64,000 nucleotides of DNA from Bacillus sp. V5-8f (GCF_002863565.1 NZ_PGUW01000007.1:1-64000), one strand, 5' to 3'. Shown: positions 26,210 through 35,698, numbered from the stretch's first letter. Made by a program: numbers and translations. The notes: generated by a model not told the origin, from the letters alone.

Positions 26210-27500
26210 GTTTTTAACTTATTCTTACGAAAAACTCCTTTCATCCAACACACTGACTGTGGATGGCCTTATCCTTCTAGGGCAACAATCAGATGCCGAG
26301 AGAACCCCTCTTGAACAATTAGCTGAGATTAATCCTAATAGGTTAAGGTCCGCTAATATACAAGGGGACGTTTTTTACCCATATATAGAAATTAAATCAA
26401 TTAGTGTTGAAACTGGTGAGGTAAGCCCAACTTTTGTAAAGGGGAGTGAATTACCAGCCAGAGCAAAGCTTAAAGCGAAGCCGGGCGATGTACTTTTATC
26501 TTTGATTAGACCAGAAAGGTCAATTGTAGCAATGATTCCCGATAATTACCCGGAATTTATTGTGTCTAGTTCACTTGTTGTACTTAGTCCTAAAGGTGAT
26601 GTGGACACCAAAGCATTATTTTCAATGTTAAAAGCTGAAGAAGTCACAAATGAATTGAAAATGATGACTTCAGGAACTACGATACCAAGTCTTTCTTTAA
26701 AACAAATAAAGGAATATGAAATACCAGTATCTAATTTTACAGTGAACGATAGGGCTTATATCGCTGAATCCACAGCAGATTATCAAATAAACACTAAAAA
26801 TGAACAACTTAGTTTCCATGATATTGTTGAAGCAGCCTACCGACCACTATTGCTTTCTGAGAAAGAACTAAATGAGAGACATAGTGTAATCCCTTACTCG
26901 GAACTCATTTCAAATGACCGGTTTGATGCTGGTTTTTATATAGACCGCCTAAACTATCAAATAAAATGGACAGAGCATGAGGAAAAGTTAGGTGTTGTGG
27001 TAAACGAAGTTCGGGTTGGGCGATCAATTCCTTCAAATCTAAAGAAAACAGTACCAACTTCTGATTCTGTTAGGTATTTAACTGCAAAAAACTTGAGTGA
27101 AAACTCTATAGACATCCAAGAAGAGGAAATGGTCTTTTTGGACATTGATAACATCCCTACAAAGAGTGGGACAGTGGAACGAAATTCAATTGTTCTTGTT
27201 AGGCAGGGGATTAATAATCTGGGGGTAAGTGCATTAATTACGAACTCACTTGAAAATGCATTAGCAAATCATCTTTTAATGATTCTTCATGTGAATGATA
27301 ATTTAATCATCCCAGAGTATTTGGCGTATTTTTTAAAAACAGGATGGGCGCGACGACAGATAAACGCTCTTTCATCCGATCTGTCAACGGGAAGGTTTAT
27401 ATCACAAAACTCGATAAAAGAATTAATATTTCCTTTGCCAAACATGGAAGGACAACAAAGAATTGTAGAAAAAATTAATTTACAGCTCAAAAAAATGTAA
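26202..27500 (+). CDS. HsdS-like specificity protein with two target-recognition halves
   Basis: This 432-aa protein has two TRD-like halves. The first includes FYPYIEIKSISVETGEV and GTTIPSLSLKQIKEYEIPV; the second includes VRYLTAKNLSEN and FISQNSIKELIFPLP. Each ends in the typical contact helix region. It would recognise a bipartite DNA sequence for the fused nuclease-methylase before it. GGAAGGAGAG lies just upstream of the ATG, which overlaps the preceding stop. The final coiled coil is short, ending EKINLQLKKM. Confidence 0.8.
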   Translation: MGEFLTYSYEKLLSSNTLTVDGLILLGQQSDAERTPLEQLAEINPNRLRSANIQGDVFYPYIEIKSISVETGEVSPTFVKGSELPARAKLKAKPGDVLLSLIRPERSIVAMIPDNYPEFIVSSSLVVLSPKGDVDTKALFSMLKAEEVTNELKMMTSGTTIPSLSLKQIKEYEIPVSNFTVNDRAYIAESTADYQINTKNEQLSFHDIVEAAYRPLLLSEKELNERHSVIPYSELISNDRFDAGFYIDRLNYQIKWTEHEEKLGVVVNEVRVGRSIPSNLKKTVPTSDSVRYLTAKNLSENSIDIQEEEMVFLDIDNIPTKSGTVERNSIVLVRQGINNLGVSALITNSLENALANHLLMILHVNDNLIIPEYLAYFLKTGWARRQINALSSDLSTGRFISQNSIKELIFPLPNMEGQQRIVEKINLQLKKM

Positions 27501-27505
27501 CTGAT

Positions 27506-27558
27506 TACACCAAAATGGAGAACAATTTTTAACTCTAACAGTGTCCCATTTTGGTGTA
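27506..27558. repeat. Inverted repeat TACACCAAAATGG between S-like gene and hsdR
   Basis: Perfect 13-bp arms (TACACCAAAATGG and CCATTTTGGTGTA) enclose 27 nt; the match extends to 16 of 18 bases. The arm is the same motif as the tandem array at 39042-39400. There is no T run, so it is not a typical terminator. Confidence 0.75.
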
Positions 27559-27636
27559 CCGTATAACTTATTTGTTTTCAGGGTTCGAAAAGAAAAAGAT
27601 GTCAGGTATAGTAATTTAAAATGTGGAGGGGTATTA

Positions 27637-30384
27637 GTGGGTTATCAATCGGAGGCGCAGCTTGAAAAAAATATGATTAAGCAGCTTGTTGATCAAGGAT
27701 ACGAGGAAGTAGTTATTAATGATGAAGTAGCTCTTATTCAGAATTTTAGGATTCAACTTAACCGTTTTAATGAAAAAAAATTAGAAGGACAGCCGTTAAC
27801 CGATACCGAATTTAGCCGTTTATTAACAATGATTGACGGAAAAAGTATCTTCGATACAGGGAAGATACTACGTGATAAGCTGGTTTTTCAGCGAGATGAT
27901 GGAACAGAGGTATATTTAGAGTTATTTAACACAAGGGAATGGTGTAAAAACTATTGCCAAGTTACTCACCAAACAACAATGGAAGGTAAGTATAAAAATC
28001 GCTATGATGTCACCTTACTTATCAACGGCTTACCCATTGTACAGGTGGAATTGAAGCGTCGTGGTTTGGATTTCAAGGAAGCATTTAATCAAATACAACG
28101 CTATAGAAAACATTCATTCCGAGGACTATTCCGTTTTTTACAATTGTTTGTGATTAGTAATGGAGTGGACACAAAGTACTTTGCCAACAGTGATGGGGAA
28201 ATTCTGTTTGGCCACACTTTCTATTGGTCTGATACTGAGAATAATAGAATTACAGCTTTACATGAATTTACAGAGACCTTTTTAGAAAAATGCCATATGG
28301 CAAAGATGGTCGCACGTTATATGGTCCTGAATGAAACCGAAAAGAGACTTATGGTTATGAGACCTTATCAGGTCTTTGCTGTTGAAGCTTTGATTAAAAG
28401 GGCTACAGAAACTAGAAATAATGGTTATATTTGGCATACGACTGGATCGGGCAAGACACTCACCTCCTTTAAAGCAAGTCAGATTTTAGCCAATGTGCCG
28501 GATATAAAAAAGGTTTTCTTTCTTGTAGACCGGAAGGATTTAGATACTCAAACAATGGAGGAATTCAATAAGTTTGAACCCGAATCTGTTGACCAGACGG
28601 ATAGAACCGATACACTTGTTGAACAGATAAAGGATCTTACCAAGCCGTTAATATTAACAACTGTTCAAAAAATGGCAAATGCGGTGAAGAATCCAAAGTA
28701 TAAAGAATTTATGGATCAATATCGTGATCAAAGAGTTATTTTTATCATTGATGAGTGTCATCGCAGCCAATTTGGTAAGATGCATAGAGAAATTTCAAAG
28801 CACTTTAAACACGCACAATATTTTGGATTTACGGGGACCCCTCGTTTTGAGGAAAATAAAAGTCAGGATGGGCGTGTGACTGCAGACATTTTCGAAAAGT
28901 CCTTACACACATATCTAATTAAAGACGCAATTCATGATGAGAATGTGCTAGGTTTCTCAGTTGAGTATATTAAGACAGTTAATATCATTTTCGATGAGAA
29001 AGACCAAACAAAAGTACAGGGAATTTTAACCGATGAAGTGTTGATGGATGAAGAGCGACTAGAATTGGTTGCTAATAATATTATTGAGCATCATGACCGC
29101 AGGGCAAAAAGCAAGGGTTATACAGCACTATTTACGGTTCAAAGTATTCCTATGTTGGTCAAATACTATGACATTTTTAAAAGGTTGGATCACAATTTAA
29201 AAATTGCAGCAATCTTCACCTTTGGAGCTAATGAAGAAAGCGAAGGTCGAGACGAGCATTCACGTGATAGTCTAGAGCGATTCATGAAGGATTATAATGC
29301 CATGTACGGTACAAACTTTACGACCGATAAATTCGCCTCCTATTTTGCTCATGTTTCTAAAGGGGTTAAAAATGCGCAAATTGATATTTTGATTGTTGTC
29401 GATATGTTTTTAACGGGCTTCGACAGCAAGACTTTAAATACTCTCTATGTGGATCGGAACTTGAAGTACCACACCTTGCTACAAGCGTTTTCACGTACTA
29501 ATAGGGTCGAAAAAGCAACCAAGCCATATGGTAACATTGTCTGTTTCCGTAATCTAAAGGAAAATACTGATGAGGCTATTCGTTTGTTTTCAAGGACTGA
29601 TGGCGTGGATGATGTATTGATGCAAAGTTACGAAGAATATCTAAAGCTTTTTAAAACTGCTTTGGGTCAAGTCCAACGTCTCGCTGCAACTCCGGCTTCA
29701 GTGGATGCATTAGAGCGTGAAGAGGAAAAACACCAATTCATTATTGCCTTCCGAGATTTAACGAAATATTTAGTTCGTCTCCAGACCTTTAATGAATTTG
29801 AATTTAATGCAGACAAATTAGGTATCGAAGAGCAGACATATCAAGATTATAAGAGTAAGTATTTACGAATTTATGATGAGACGAAAAAGACTGTAAATAA
29901 GGAATCCATTTTAGCCGATGTGGATTTCTCCATTGAATTAATGCATACAGATCGAATTAACGTTAGCTATATTATGAACTTAATTCGCAATATTAATTTT
30001 GATGATGAAGCTGAGCGTGATGAGGCAGTAAGGAAAATCAACTCTGAATTGAATCGGGCTGATAACGAGGAATTGCGATTGAAAGTGGATCTCATTAAGA
30101 ACTTCTTGGCGCAGGTGGTTCCAACCCTAACAAACGCTGACTCCGTTGATGATACGTTTAATGACTTCGAACAACAGGAACGAATGAGGGAAATGGAGTC
30201 ATTTGCTGAAGAAGTTGGTGTTCCTAAAGATAAACTTCAAGGGTTTATTGAAGAGTATGAATTTAGTGGAATTATAAACCATCAGGAAATCAGCGACACA
30301 ATAAAGCTTCCCCTACTAAAGAAGAAAAAAGTGTTGCCTCGCATTTTCACTTTTATTTTGGAGCATACGAAACGGTTTTCTTAA
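27637..30384 (+). CDS. hsdR: Type I restriction enzyme R subunit HsdR
   Basis: This 915-aa DNA translocase and endonuclease has an N-terminal nuclease domain (D in RYDVTLL, then VQVELKRRG giving E-x-K). An SF2 helicase core follows with Walker A TTGSGKT, DECHR box, FTGTPR and later motif FSRTNRVEK. With HsdM and HsdS it forms the complex that pulls in unmodified DNA and cuts it at a distance. The GTG at 27637 is chosen for GGAGGGG 5 nt upstream; the longer open frame from 27541 begins inside an inverted repeat. A terminator follows, so downstream hsdM has its own promoter. Confidence 0.9.
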   Translation: MGYQSEAQLEKNMIKQLVDQGYEEVVINDEVALIQNFRIQLNRFNEKKLEGQPLTDTEFSRLLTMIDGKSIFDTGKILRDKLVFQRDDGTEVYLELFNTREWCKNYCQVTHQTTMEGKYKNRYDVTLLINGLPIVQVELKRRGLDFKEAFNQIQRYRKHSFRGLFRFLQLFVISNGVDTKYFANSDGEILFGHTFYWSDTENNRITALHEFTETFLEKCHMAKMVARYMVLNETEKRLMVMRPYQVFAVEALIKRATETRNNGYIWHTTGSGKTLTSFKASQILANVPDIKKVFFLVDRKDLDTQTMEEFNKFEPESVDQTDRTDTLVEQIKDLTKPLILTTVQKMANAVKNPKYKEFMDQYRDQRVIFIIDECHRSQFGKMHREISKHFKHAQYFGFTGTPRFEENKSQDGRVTADIFEKSLHTYLIKDAIHDENVLGFSVEYIKTVNIIFDEKDQTKVQGILTDEVLMDEERLELVANNIIEHHDRRAKSKGYTALFTVQSIPMLVKYYDIFKRLDHNLKIAAIFTFGANEESEGRDEHSRDSLERFMKDYNAMYGTNFTTDKFASYFAHVSKGVKNAQIDILIVVDMFLTGFDSKTLNTLYVDRNLKYHTLLQAFSRTNRVEKATKPYGNIVCFRNLKENTDEAIRLFSRTDGVDDVLMQSYEEYLKLFKTALGQVQRLAATPASVDALEREEEKHQFIIAFRDLTKYLVRLQTFNEFEFNADKLGIEEQTYQDYKSKYLRIYDETKKTVNKESILADVDFSIELMHTDRINVSYIMNLIRNINFDDEAERDEAVRKINSELNRADNEELRLKVDLIKNFLAQVVPTLTNADSVDDTFNDFEQQERMREMESFAEEVGVPKDKLQGFIEEYEFSGIINHQEISDTIKLPLLKKKKVLPRIFTFILEHTKRFS

Positions 30385-30394
30385 TAGTTTTTTT

Positions 30395-30437
30395 GGAGGT
30401 AGCAGGATTCGGGAGATTCTGCTACCTCATTTTTAAA
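30395..30437 (+). terminator. Terminator after hsdR
   Basis: GAGGTAGCAG pairs with CTGCTACCTC across GATTCGGGAGATT, followed by ATTTTT. Confidence 0.8.
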
Positions 30438-30447
30438 AGAATAATCA

Positions 30448-30543
30448 TGTTATTTTTAAAAATAACAAAATAAAACTTGCTTTTATTATGCGATTGAATT
30501 ATTATTAAAACAAGGAATTTCAACAGCTATTTTTAAAAATAGC
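30448..30543. promoter_or_regulatory. Twin 18-bp palindromes around a promoter
   Basis: GTTATTTTTAAAAATAAC (30449-30466) and GCTATTTTTAAAAATAGC (30526-30543) are both perfect palindromes sharing the core TATTTTTAAAAATA, with centres 77 bp apart. Between them is a TTGCTT (30477) with TATTATTA about 18 nt on. The second ends 7 nt before the ribosome binding site of the next gene. They look like paired operators that could loop. Confidence 0.7.
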
Positions 30544-30561
30544 AACAAAGGAGGTGCGGCG

Positions 30562-31155
30562 TTGTTTCTTGAAAATTGCGCAACCGTATCGCAAGGAGTC
30601 ATTTTATCACGCATTCAGACTTTACCCGGACCGGATGCCAAAAGTATTCCTCTTTATACAATGAAAGAATTTAACGAAAGTCTCGGCTTGAGTTATCACG
30701 GGCGTACTGAAAAACTTCAAGAGATTCATGTATTGAAGGAAAAGATAGAGGATTTACCGGTTGCGAAGGAAGGAATGGTGTTGATCAACTTGACAGCGCA
30801 TAAAGCTGTTTTAGTTCGTTCAGAACATACGGGTAAGATTATCACATCAAACTTTGTGATTATTAGTCCCAAATCAAATTTAAATCCCCTTTACTTTGAA
30901 TGGTTTTTTAATGAACATCCGGATTGTCATAAACAATTACGAATTGCTATTCAAGGGTCAATCGTGTCAGCACTTTCTATTCAAATGCTCCGAAGCATAC
31001 AGCTGAAGTTACCATCTCTAAAGGAGCAAGAACTAATGGGGAATATTTATCGTCTTACATACGATAAAAAACGTTTAACAAATGAACGATTGCAGTTGGA
31101 AGAACAATTAACAAATTACTTATTATTACGTTTTCTCAAGGAGGAACCTAATTGA
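30562..31155 (+). CDS. Half-size HsdS-like protein (single TRD)
   Basis: This 197-aa protein corresponds to one half of a specificity subunit: a single TRD (VSQGVILSRIQTLPGPDAK at the start, SIVSALSIQMLRSIQLKLP near the end) and a C-terminal coiled coil LTNERLQLEEQLTNYLLLRF. Half-S subunits can dimerise and recognise palindromic sites, or compete with a full S subunit. The TTG start has AAAGGAGG 7-10 nt upstream. It overlaps the next small frame by 4 nt (TTGA). Confidence 0.75.
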   Translation: MFLENCATVSQGVILSRIQTLPGPDAKSIPLYTMKEFNESLGLSYHGRTEKLQEIHVLKEKIEDLPVAKEGMVLINLTAHKAVLVRSEHTGKIITSNFVIISPKSNLNPLYFEWFFNEHPDCHKQLRIAIQGSIVSALSIQMLRSIQLKLPSLKEQELMGNIYRLTYDKKRLTNERLQLEEQLTNYLLLRFLKEEPN

Positions 31156-31334
31156 CTAGGAAGTACGAGAAAAATCTCATTTCCGAAGAATTTGCGAAAA
31201 GGTTGTATTTTATTGCAGACCAACTCCGCCATGAAGTGGGAACAAAAAATTATCAAGAGGCAATTATGCCATTGCTATTTTTACGAAATATTCAGGAACG
31301 AAAGAATACTGGAGGGAAACTATTTAATGACTAG
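31152..31334 (+). CDS. HsdM N-terminal mini-protein (60 aa)
   Basis: The TTG at 31152 has AAGGAGG 7 nt upstream and overlaps the stop of the half-S gene. The 60 residues (FAKRLYFIADQLRHEVGTKN, then QEAIMPLLFLRNIQERK) match the beginning of the HsdM N-terminal helical domain, then stop inside the hsdM start, overlapping it by 8 nt. It is either the remnant of a second methylase gene or a translated leader that couples the genes. Both overlaps and the site suggest it is made. Confidence 0.6.
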   Translation: MTRKYEKNLISEEFAKRLYFIADQLRHEVGTKNYQEAIMPLLFLRNIQERKNTGGKLFND

Positions 31335-32883
31335 TACAGAAAAGCAACGATTACAACAAGCAGAGCTTCACAAAAAATTATGGAATATGGCCAATGAGCT
31401 TCGAGGCCAGATGGAAGCATATGAGTTTAAAAATTACATTCTCAGCTTAATTTTTTATCGCTATCTGTCTGAGAAAACTGAAGACCGAGTTGCGAAACTG
31501 CTTGAGGAAGATGATATTTCGTATACAGATGCTTGGAAAGATCTTGAAATGCGTGAAGCATTATCTGAGGAACTCATTCAGCAAATCGGTTATGTTATCA
31601 AACCTAAGTATCTTTTCTCTAACATGATTAGTGAAATTACTAAAGGCGATCAAGGTGAATTTGATACAGAAATGCTACAGAAAGCTGTCAATGCAATTAC
31701 AGAATCCACACTTGGAGCTGATAGCCAAGAGGATTTCCAAAATTTATTTGACGATATGGATTTAGCTTCATCAAAGCTAGGCCGTGATGTAAAATCTCGC
31801 TCGCGTCTTATTGCGAAAATTATGGTTAGCATTAATGACATTCCATTCCTTCATGATGATGTAGATATCGATGTCCTTGGCGATGCTTATGAATACATGA
31901 TTTCTCAGTTTGCTGCAAGTGCTGGAAAAAAAGCCGGAGAGTTTTATTCGCCTCAACAGGTATCTAAAATATTAGCTAAAATTGTAACTGTAGGAAAAAA
32001 AGATTTAAAGTCTGTATATGACCCAGCTTGTGGTTCAGGTTCATTATTGCTTCGAGTAGCCAAAGAAGCTAAAGTACGGAAGTTTTATGGTCAAGAACAA
32101 ACTGCCACTACTTATAATTTAGCACGAATGAATATGCTTCTACATGATGTTTCTTACCAAAATTTTGATATTAAACTTGGTGATACTTTAGAAGACCCTG
32201 AGCATATTAATATGCGTTTTGAGGCTGTCGTTGCAAATCCGCCTTACTCTGCGAATTGGAGCGCAGATCCTAAGTTTTTAAATGAGGAACGTTTCAGCGC
32301 TTACGGAAAACTTGCTCCTAAATCCAAGGCAGACTATGCATTTATTCAACATATGATTCATCAGTTAGACGATAATGGAACAATGGCTGTTGTATTACCT
32401 CATGGGGTACTTTTTAGGGGGGCAGCTGAAGGAGCGATTCGTAAATATTTAATTGAAGAAAAGAATTATCTGGATGCAGTCATCGGGTTGCCGGCTAACA
32501 TCTTTTTTGGCACATCAATCCCTACTTGTATTTTAGTCTTTAAAAAATGCAGAGAAGTCTCTGATAATGTAATATTTATTGATGCTTCAGCTTACTTTGA
32601 AAAAGGAAAGAATCAAAATTTGTTGCGTAATGAAGATGTTGAAAGAATTGTTGAAACGTATATCATGCGTGAAACTGTTGAAAAGTACTCTTATGCAGCA
32701 ACCATAGATGAGATTAAAGAAAATGATTATAATTTAAACATTCCACGATATGTGGATACTTTTGAAGAAGAAGAACCTGTCGATATTCTTTCTGTTCAGT
32801 CAAGATTAAAAGAGATTGATTCAGAAATCGAAACAATTGATCAACAACTTTCACTATACTTTGATGAATTAGGAGTAAAATAA
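31327..32883 (+). CDS. hsdM: Type I DNA methyltransferase subunit HsdM
   Basis: This 518-aa N6-adenine methylase begins with the helical HsdM_N domain. It shows SAM motif I DPACGSGSLLL and catalytic motif IV ANPPYSANW, both canonical, unlike the fusion protein at 24758. It protects the host sites read by HsdS and is part of the restriction complex. The ATG at 31327 has GGAGGG 10 nt upstream. The stop overlaps the hsdS start (TAATG). Confidence 0.93.
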   Translation: MTSTEKQRLQQAELHKKLWNMANELRGQMEAYEFKNYILSLIFYRYLSEKTEDRVAKLLEEDDISYTDAWKDLEMREALSEELIQQIGYVIKPKYLFSNMISEITKGDQGEFDTEMLQKAVNAITESTLGADSQEDFQNLFDDMDLASSKLGRDVKSRSRLIAKIMVSINDIPFLHDDVDIDVLGDAYEYMISQFAASAGKKAGEFYSPQQVSKILAKIVTVGKKDLKSVYDPACGSGSLLLRVAKEAKVRKFYGQEQTATTYNLARMNMLLHDVSYQNFDIKLGDTLEDPEHINMRFEAVVANPPYSANWSADPKFLNEERFSAYGKLAPKSKADYAFIQHMIHQLDDNGTMAVVLPHGVLFRGAAEGAIRKYLIEEKNYLDAVIGLPANIFFGTSIPTCILVFKKCREVSDNVIFIDASAYFEKGKNQNLLRNEDVERIVETYIMRETVEKYSYAATIDEIKENDYNLNIPRYVDTFEEEEPVDILSVQSRLKEIDSEIETIDQQLSLYFDELGVK

Positions 32884-34136
32884 TGATTATTGCTGAAAAA
32901 AGTAGTAGTATACCCAAACTACGCTTTCCTGAGTTTACTACTGATTGGTCTCCCCGAAAGTTAGAAGATATAGCTACTTTTTCAAAAGGTAGTTCTTTAT
33001 CAAAATCCGACTTAACTGAAGATGGTCATCCATGTGTTTTGTATGGTGAACTTTACACAAAATATAAAGAGGTAATAACGGAGATTCATAGTCGAACTAA
33101 ATCTAAAGATACAAAATTAGTTATGGGTTATAAAGGTGACGTATTGATTCCTTCTTCTGGAGAAACGGCGATAGATATAGCATGTGCATCAGCATTAGAG
33201 GTAGATGAGGTTTATCTTGGTGGAGACTTAAATATTATAAGGCCAATAAAAGATGTTAACAGTGTTTTTTTAAGCTATGAATTGAATTCCGCAAGAAAAA
33301 AAGAGTTAGTTAGAATAGCTCAAGGTGCTACAGTAGTACATCTATATCATAGCGGTCTTAAAGCAATTACTGTATTTCTCCCCGAAATTAAAGAACAGGA
33401 AAAAATTGCATCCTTTTTTACTCTTATTGATCGAAAAGTAGTAAAACAAAAAGAGAAGATTGAGCAACTTAAACTTCTTAAAAAAGGTATGATGCAAAAA
33501 ATATTTTCACAAAAGCTACGATTCCAAGAGGAAGATGGAAAAGTGTATCCACAGTGGAAGCTAAAACCTCTAAAATCAATAGGTACAACATATACAGGAT
33601 TGAGTGGAAAGACTAGTGAGGACTTTGGTGTTGGTGAAGCCAAATATATTACCTATATGAATGTATTTGCAAATGTTAAAGCTAAATCAACAGGAGTAGA
33701 AAAAGTAGACCTTAGTGACGGTAAGAAGCAAAATCAAGTTCTAAAAGGTGACCTATTATTTACAACTTCTTCTGAAATTCCTGAAGAAGTTGGTATGGTT
33801 TCTTATTGGGAGTCAGAAGAACAGAACGTTTATTTAAACAGTTTCTGTTTTGGCTACAGGCTTAATACTAAAGAAGTTATACCTGAATTTCTTGCATATA
33901 TGTTGCGTTCAGAAGGATATAGAAGACACATAACAATATTAGCACAAGGGTCTACTAGATATAATTTGTCAAAGACCGAACTGTTAAAAATGAACGTTGA
34001 AATTCCTTCTTTAAATGAACAAAAGAAAATCATATCCTTGCTATCAAGTATTGATAACAAGATAGAAAAGGAAGAAGAAAAACTAACTATATTAACTGAG
34101 CAAAAGAAAAGTTACATGCAACAAATGTTCATTTAA
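32883..34136 (+). CDS. hsdS: Type I specificity subunit HsdS
   Basis: This 417-aa protein has two target-recognition domains, each followed by a conserved helix: PEIKEQEKIASFFTLIDRKV after the first and PSLNEQKKIISLLSSIDNKI after the second. It fixes the bipartite DNA sequence for HsdM and HsdR. Overlap with hsdM by one base means coupled synthesis. It is full-length and intact, in contrast to the half-S at 30562. Confidence 0.92.
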   Translation: MIIAEKSSSIPKLRFPEFTTDWSPRKLEDIATFSKGSSLSKSDLTEDGHPCVLYGELYTKYKEVITEIHSRTKSKDTKLVMGYKGDVLIPSSGETAIDIACASALEVDEVYLGGDLNIIRPIKDVNSVFLSYELNSARKKELVRIAQGATVVHLYHSGLKAITVFLPEIKEQEKIASFFTLIDRKVVKQKEKIEQLKLLKKGMMQKIFSQKLRFQEEDGKVYPQWKLKPLKSIGTTYTGLSGKTSEDFGVGEAKYITYMNVFANVKAKSTGVEKVDLSDGKKQNQVLKGDLLFTTSSEIPEEVGMVSYWESEEQNVYLNSFCFGYRLNTKEVIPEFLAYMLRSEGYRRHITILAQGSTRYNLSKTELLKMNVEIPSLNEQKKIISLLSSIDNKIEKEEEKLTILTEQKKSYMQQMFI

Positions 34137-34138
34137 AA

Positions 34139-34168
34139 CAAAAAACCGGCAAGCAGCCGGTTTTTTGT
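34139..34168. terminator. Terminator after hsdS
   Basis: AAAAACCGGC-AAGCA-GCCGGTTTTTT. Its A-rich 5' arm would also serve the convergent recombinase fragment. Confidence 0.85.
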
Positions 34169-34175
34169 TTTTTAA

Positions 34176-34793
34176 TTAAAGTCCAATTCCCGATGCAGCA
34201 TTATCATCAAACAAATTAGATTTCTTTATATAACGCTGCAACGAATCACTGCGCTTATGCCTCGTCTGCTTCATAATTTGATGCTCAGCCTTCAATTCAC
34301 TCCGTCTTAGCGCTCCGGCCCATCCCAAAACTAATAAAGATCGGTTCCGAACCCCATTTAAGGTATTCTGAGGAAGAGCTTGGATCACTTGGCGTAAGTC
34401 ATCGAGCCAAAGGGCATCTTTTCCTTCCTCTTTAATCCCAATCTTTCGTTGAATTCCGTCCCATACTCCTTTGACAAGTGCTGTTTTGGTTGGACTAGGG
34501 TACCCAGCCGTTTCGTGACGCTGCGAGATCGCTGTCATTTTTCGTTTGATGGAGGAAGCTTTCAATGTTTTTCCTAAAAAGGTGATGTAGTAGACGAGCG
34601 TTTCCGGGGCAGCCGGGAGATCCTGCAGTCCGTTTGTTTTACACCATTCGGAAAATTGGGTCCAATCGTTTCGATACGCTCGTTTTGTGTTTTCAGCCTT
34701 TGAATTGGCCAAGTGTTGTTTGGCTTCATCCTGCAGCTCCAACATCTCGGTGGAAAGGGGCTTGTTTTTCTGAATTTTTAATTCTACATTCAT
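34176..34793 (-). pseudogene. Tyrosine recombinase with internal deletion
   Basis: The 205-codon frame has a full N-terminal core-binding domain and the first catalytic segment up to the arginine in LGWAGALRRSEL. It then jumps to EHQIMKQTRHKRSDSLQRYI, where the tyrosine would be the nucleophile. About 90-110 residues with the K, H and second R are missing, so recombination is impossible. The reading frame is kept, which suggests a clean in-frame deletion. Confidence 0.75.
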
Positions 34794-35080
34794 CCAATTT
34801 CCTCCATTTCTAATTATTGATAACGCGGTTTATCGATAGTTAAATTACTGGTTTAATTTTATCCCAAAATGGATATTTGAGGGAATCTAAATGGGGCTTT
34901 GAACAACTGAAACTGTGCAATCATTAGATTTTATTCTTTTCAATCAAAGTGTACTCAAAATGAATAGTCTTACTAAATTAAATATAAAAGTGGACGATAT
35001 TACTTAAAAGGTAATTATTTACTTATAAAGATATATTACAATTTCATAATTAGCATTTTGCAGTATGGAGAGTGAAATGT

Positions 35081-35470
35081 ATGCCTAGTTATACAGAAAA
35101 GTTCATTTACGCTGAGGAAAAGTCATCTTACTACTGTTGGAAATTAAATAAACGGGGGGTACCATCCTCTTTGTATATTCAAAAATGGCGCGTACCAGAT
35201 CCAGTTCCCTCAACCATTGATGTAAGTATTCGTTTCCGTGGTGAATTTCTACCAGAAAATATGAATACTTCTGCTATTTTTAAGAAGTTTCCTGATTTAA
35301 AAAATGAATCCATTATTCAAAATGTACATAAAGTTAGTGAACACACAAAAACAGTTCGTTTTGACATTAGTGGTTATGATTGTCCGATTACAAGTATATA
35401 TGTACCTAAAGAAATGATTGGAGAAAAAACAAATCAGAATATGATACAAGTCATTATTGATTGGTGCTAA
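35081..35470 (+). CDS. Hypothetical protein (129 aa)
   Basis: A soluble, beta-rich protein with motifs WRVPDPVPSTIDVSIRFRGE and ISGYDCPITSIYVPKEMIGE. No family is recognised. The ATG at 35081 follows GGAG by 10 nt; the longer frame from the GTG at 35072 is less likely. It lies alone between the recombinase remnant and the metallopeptidase gene. The 290 bp before it and the 230 bp behind it show no further gene. Confidence 0.6.
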   Translation: MPSYTEKFIYAEEKSSYYCWKLNKRGVPSSLYIQKWRVPDPVPSTIDVSIRFRGEFLPENMNTSAIFKKFPDLKNESIIQNVHKVSEHTKTVRFDISGYDCPITSIYVPKEMIGEKTNQNMIQVIIDWC

Positions 35471-35698
35471 TGAGATTTTCGTGGCGATCAAAATGTAAGT
35501 GGAAGTTAGACTGTTCTAAGAAGGTTTTATTAAACTATTTTTAATCAAAAAGAACATTCCTCGCTGTGAGGTAAAAATGCAAAGAAATATTATGACAAAT
35601 CTTATTCCTTTGAGAAAAGAACAGGTCTGTTACTATTAAGAGTTCAAAGCAAAGGTACAAGGGTTAAAAAGTACGTCTTTAAAAGGGAGTTGATTCTA

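Noticed and set aside
34176-34793. Functional integrase of the island
   Set aside because: Most of the catalytic domain is missing, so it cannot have inserted the island in its present form.
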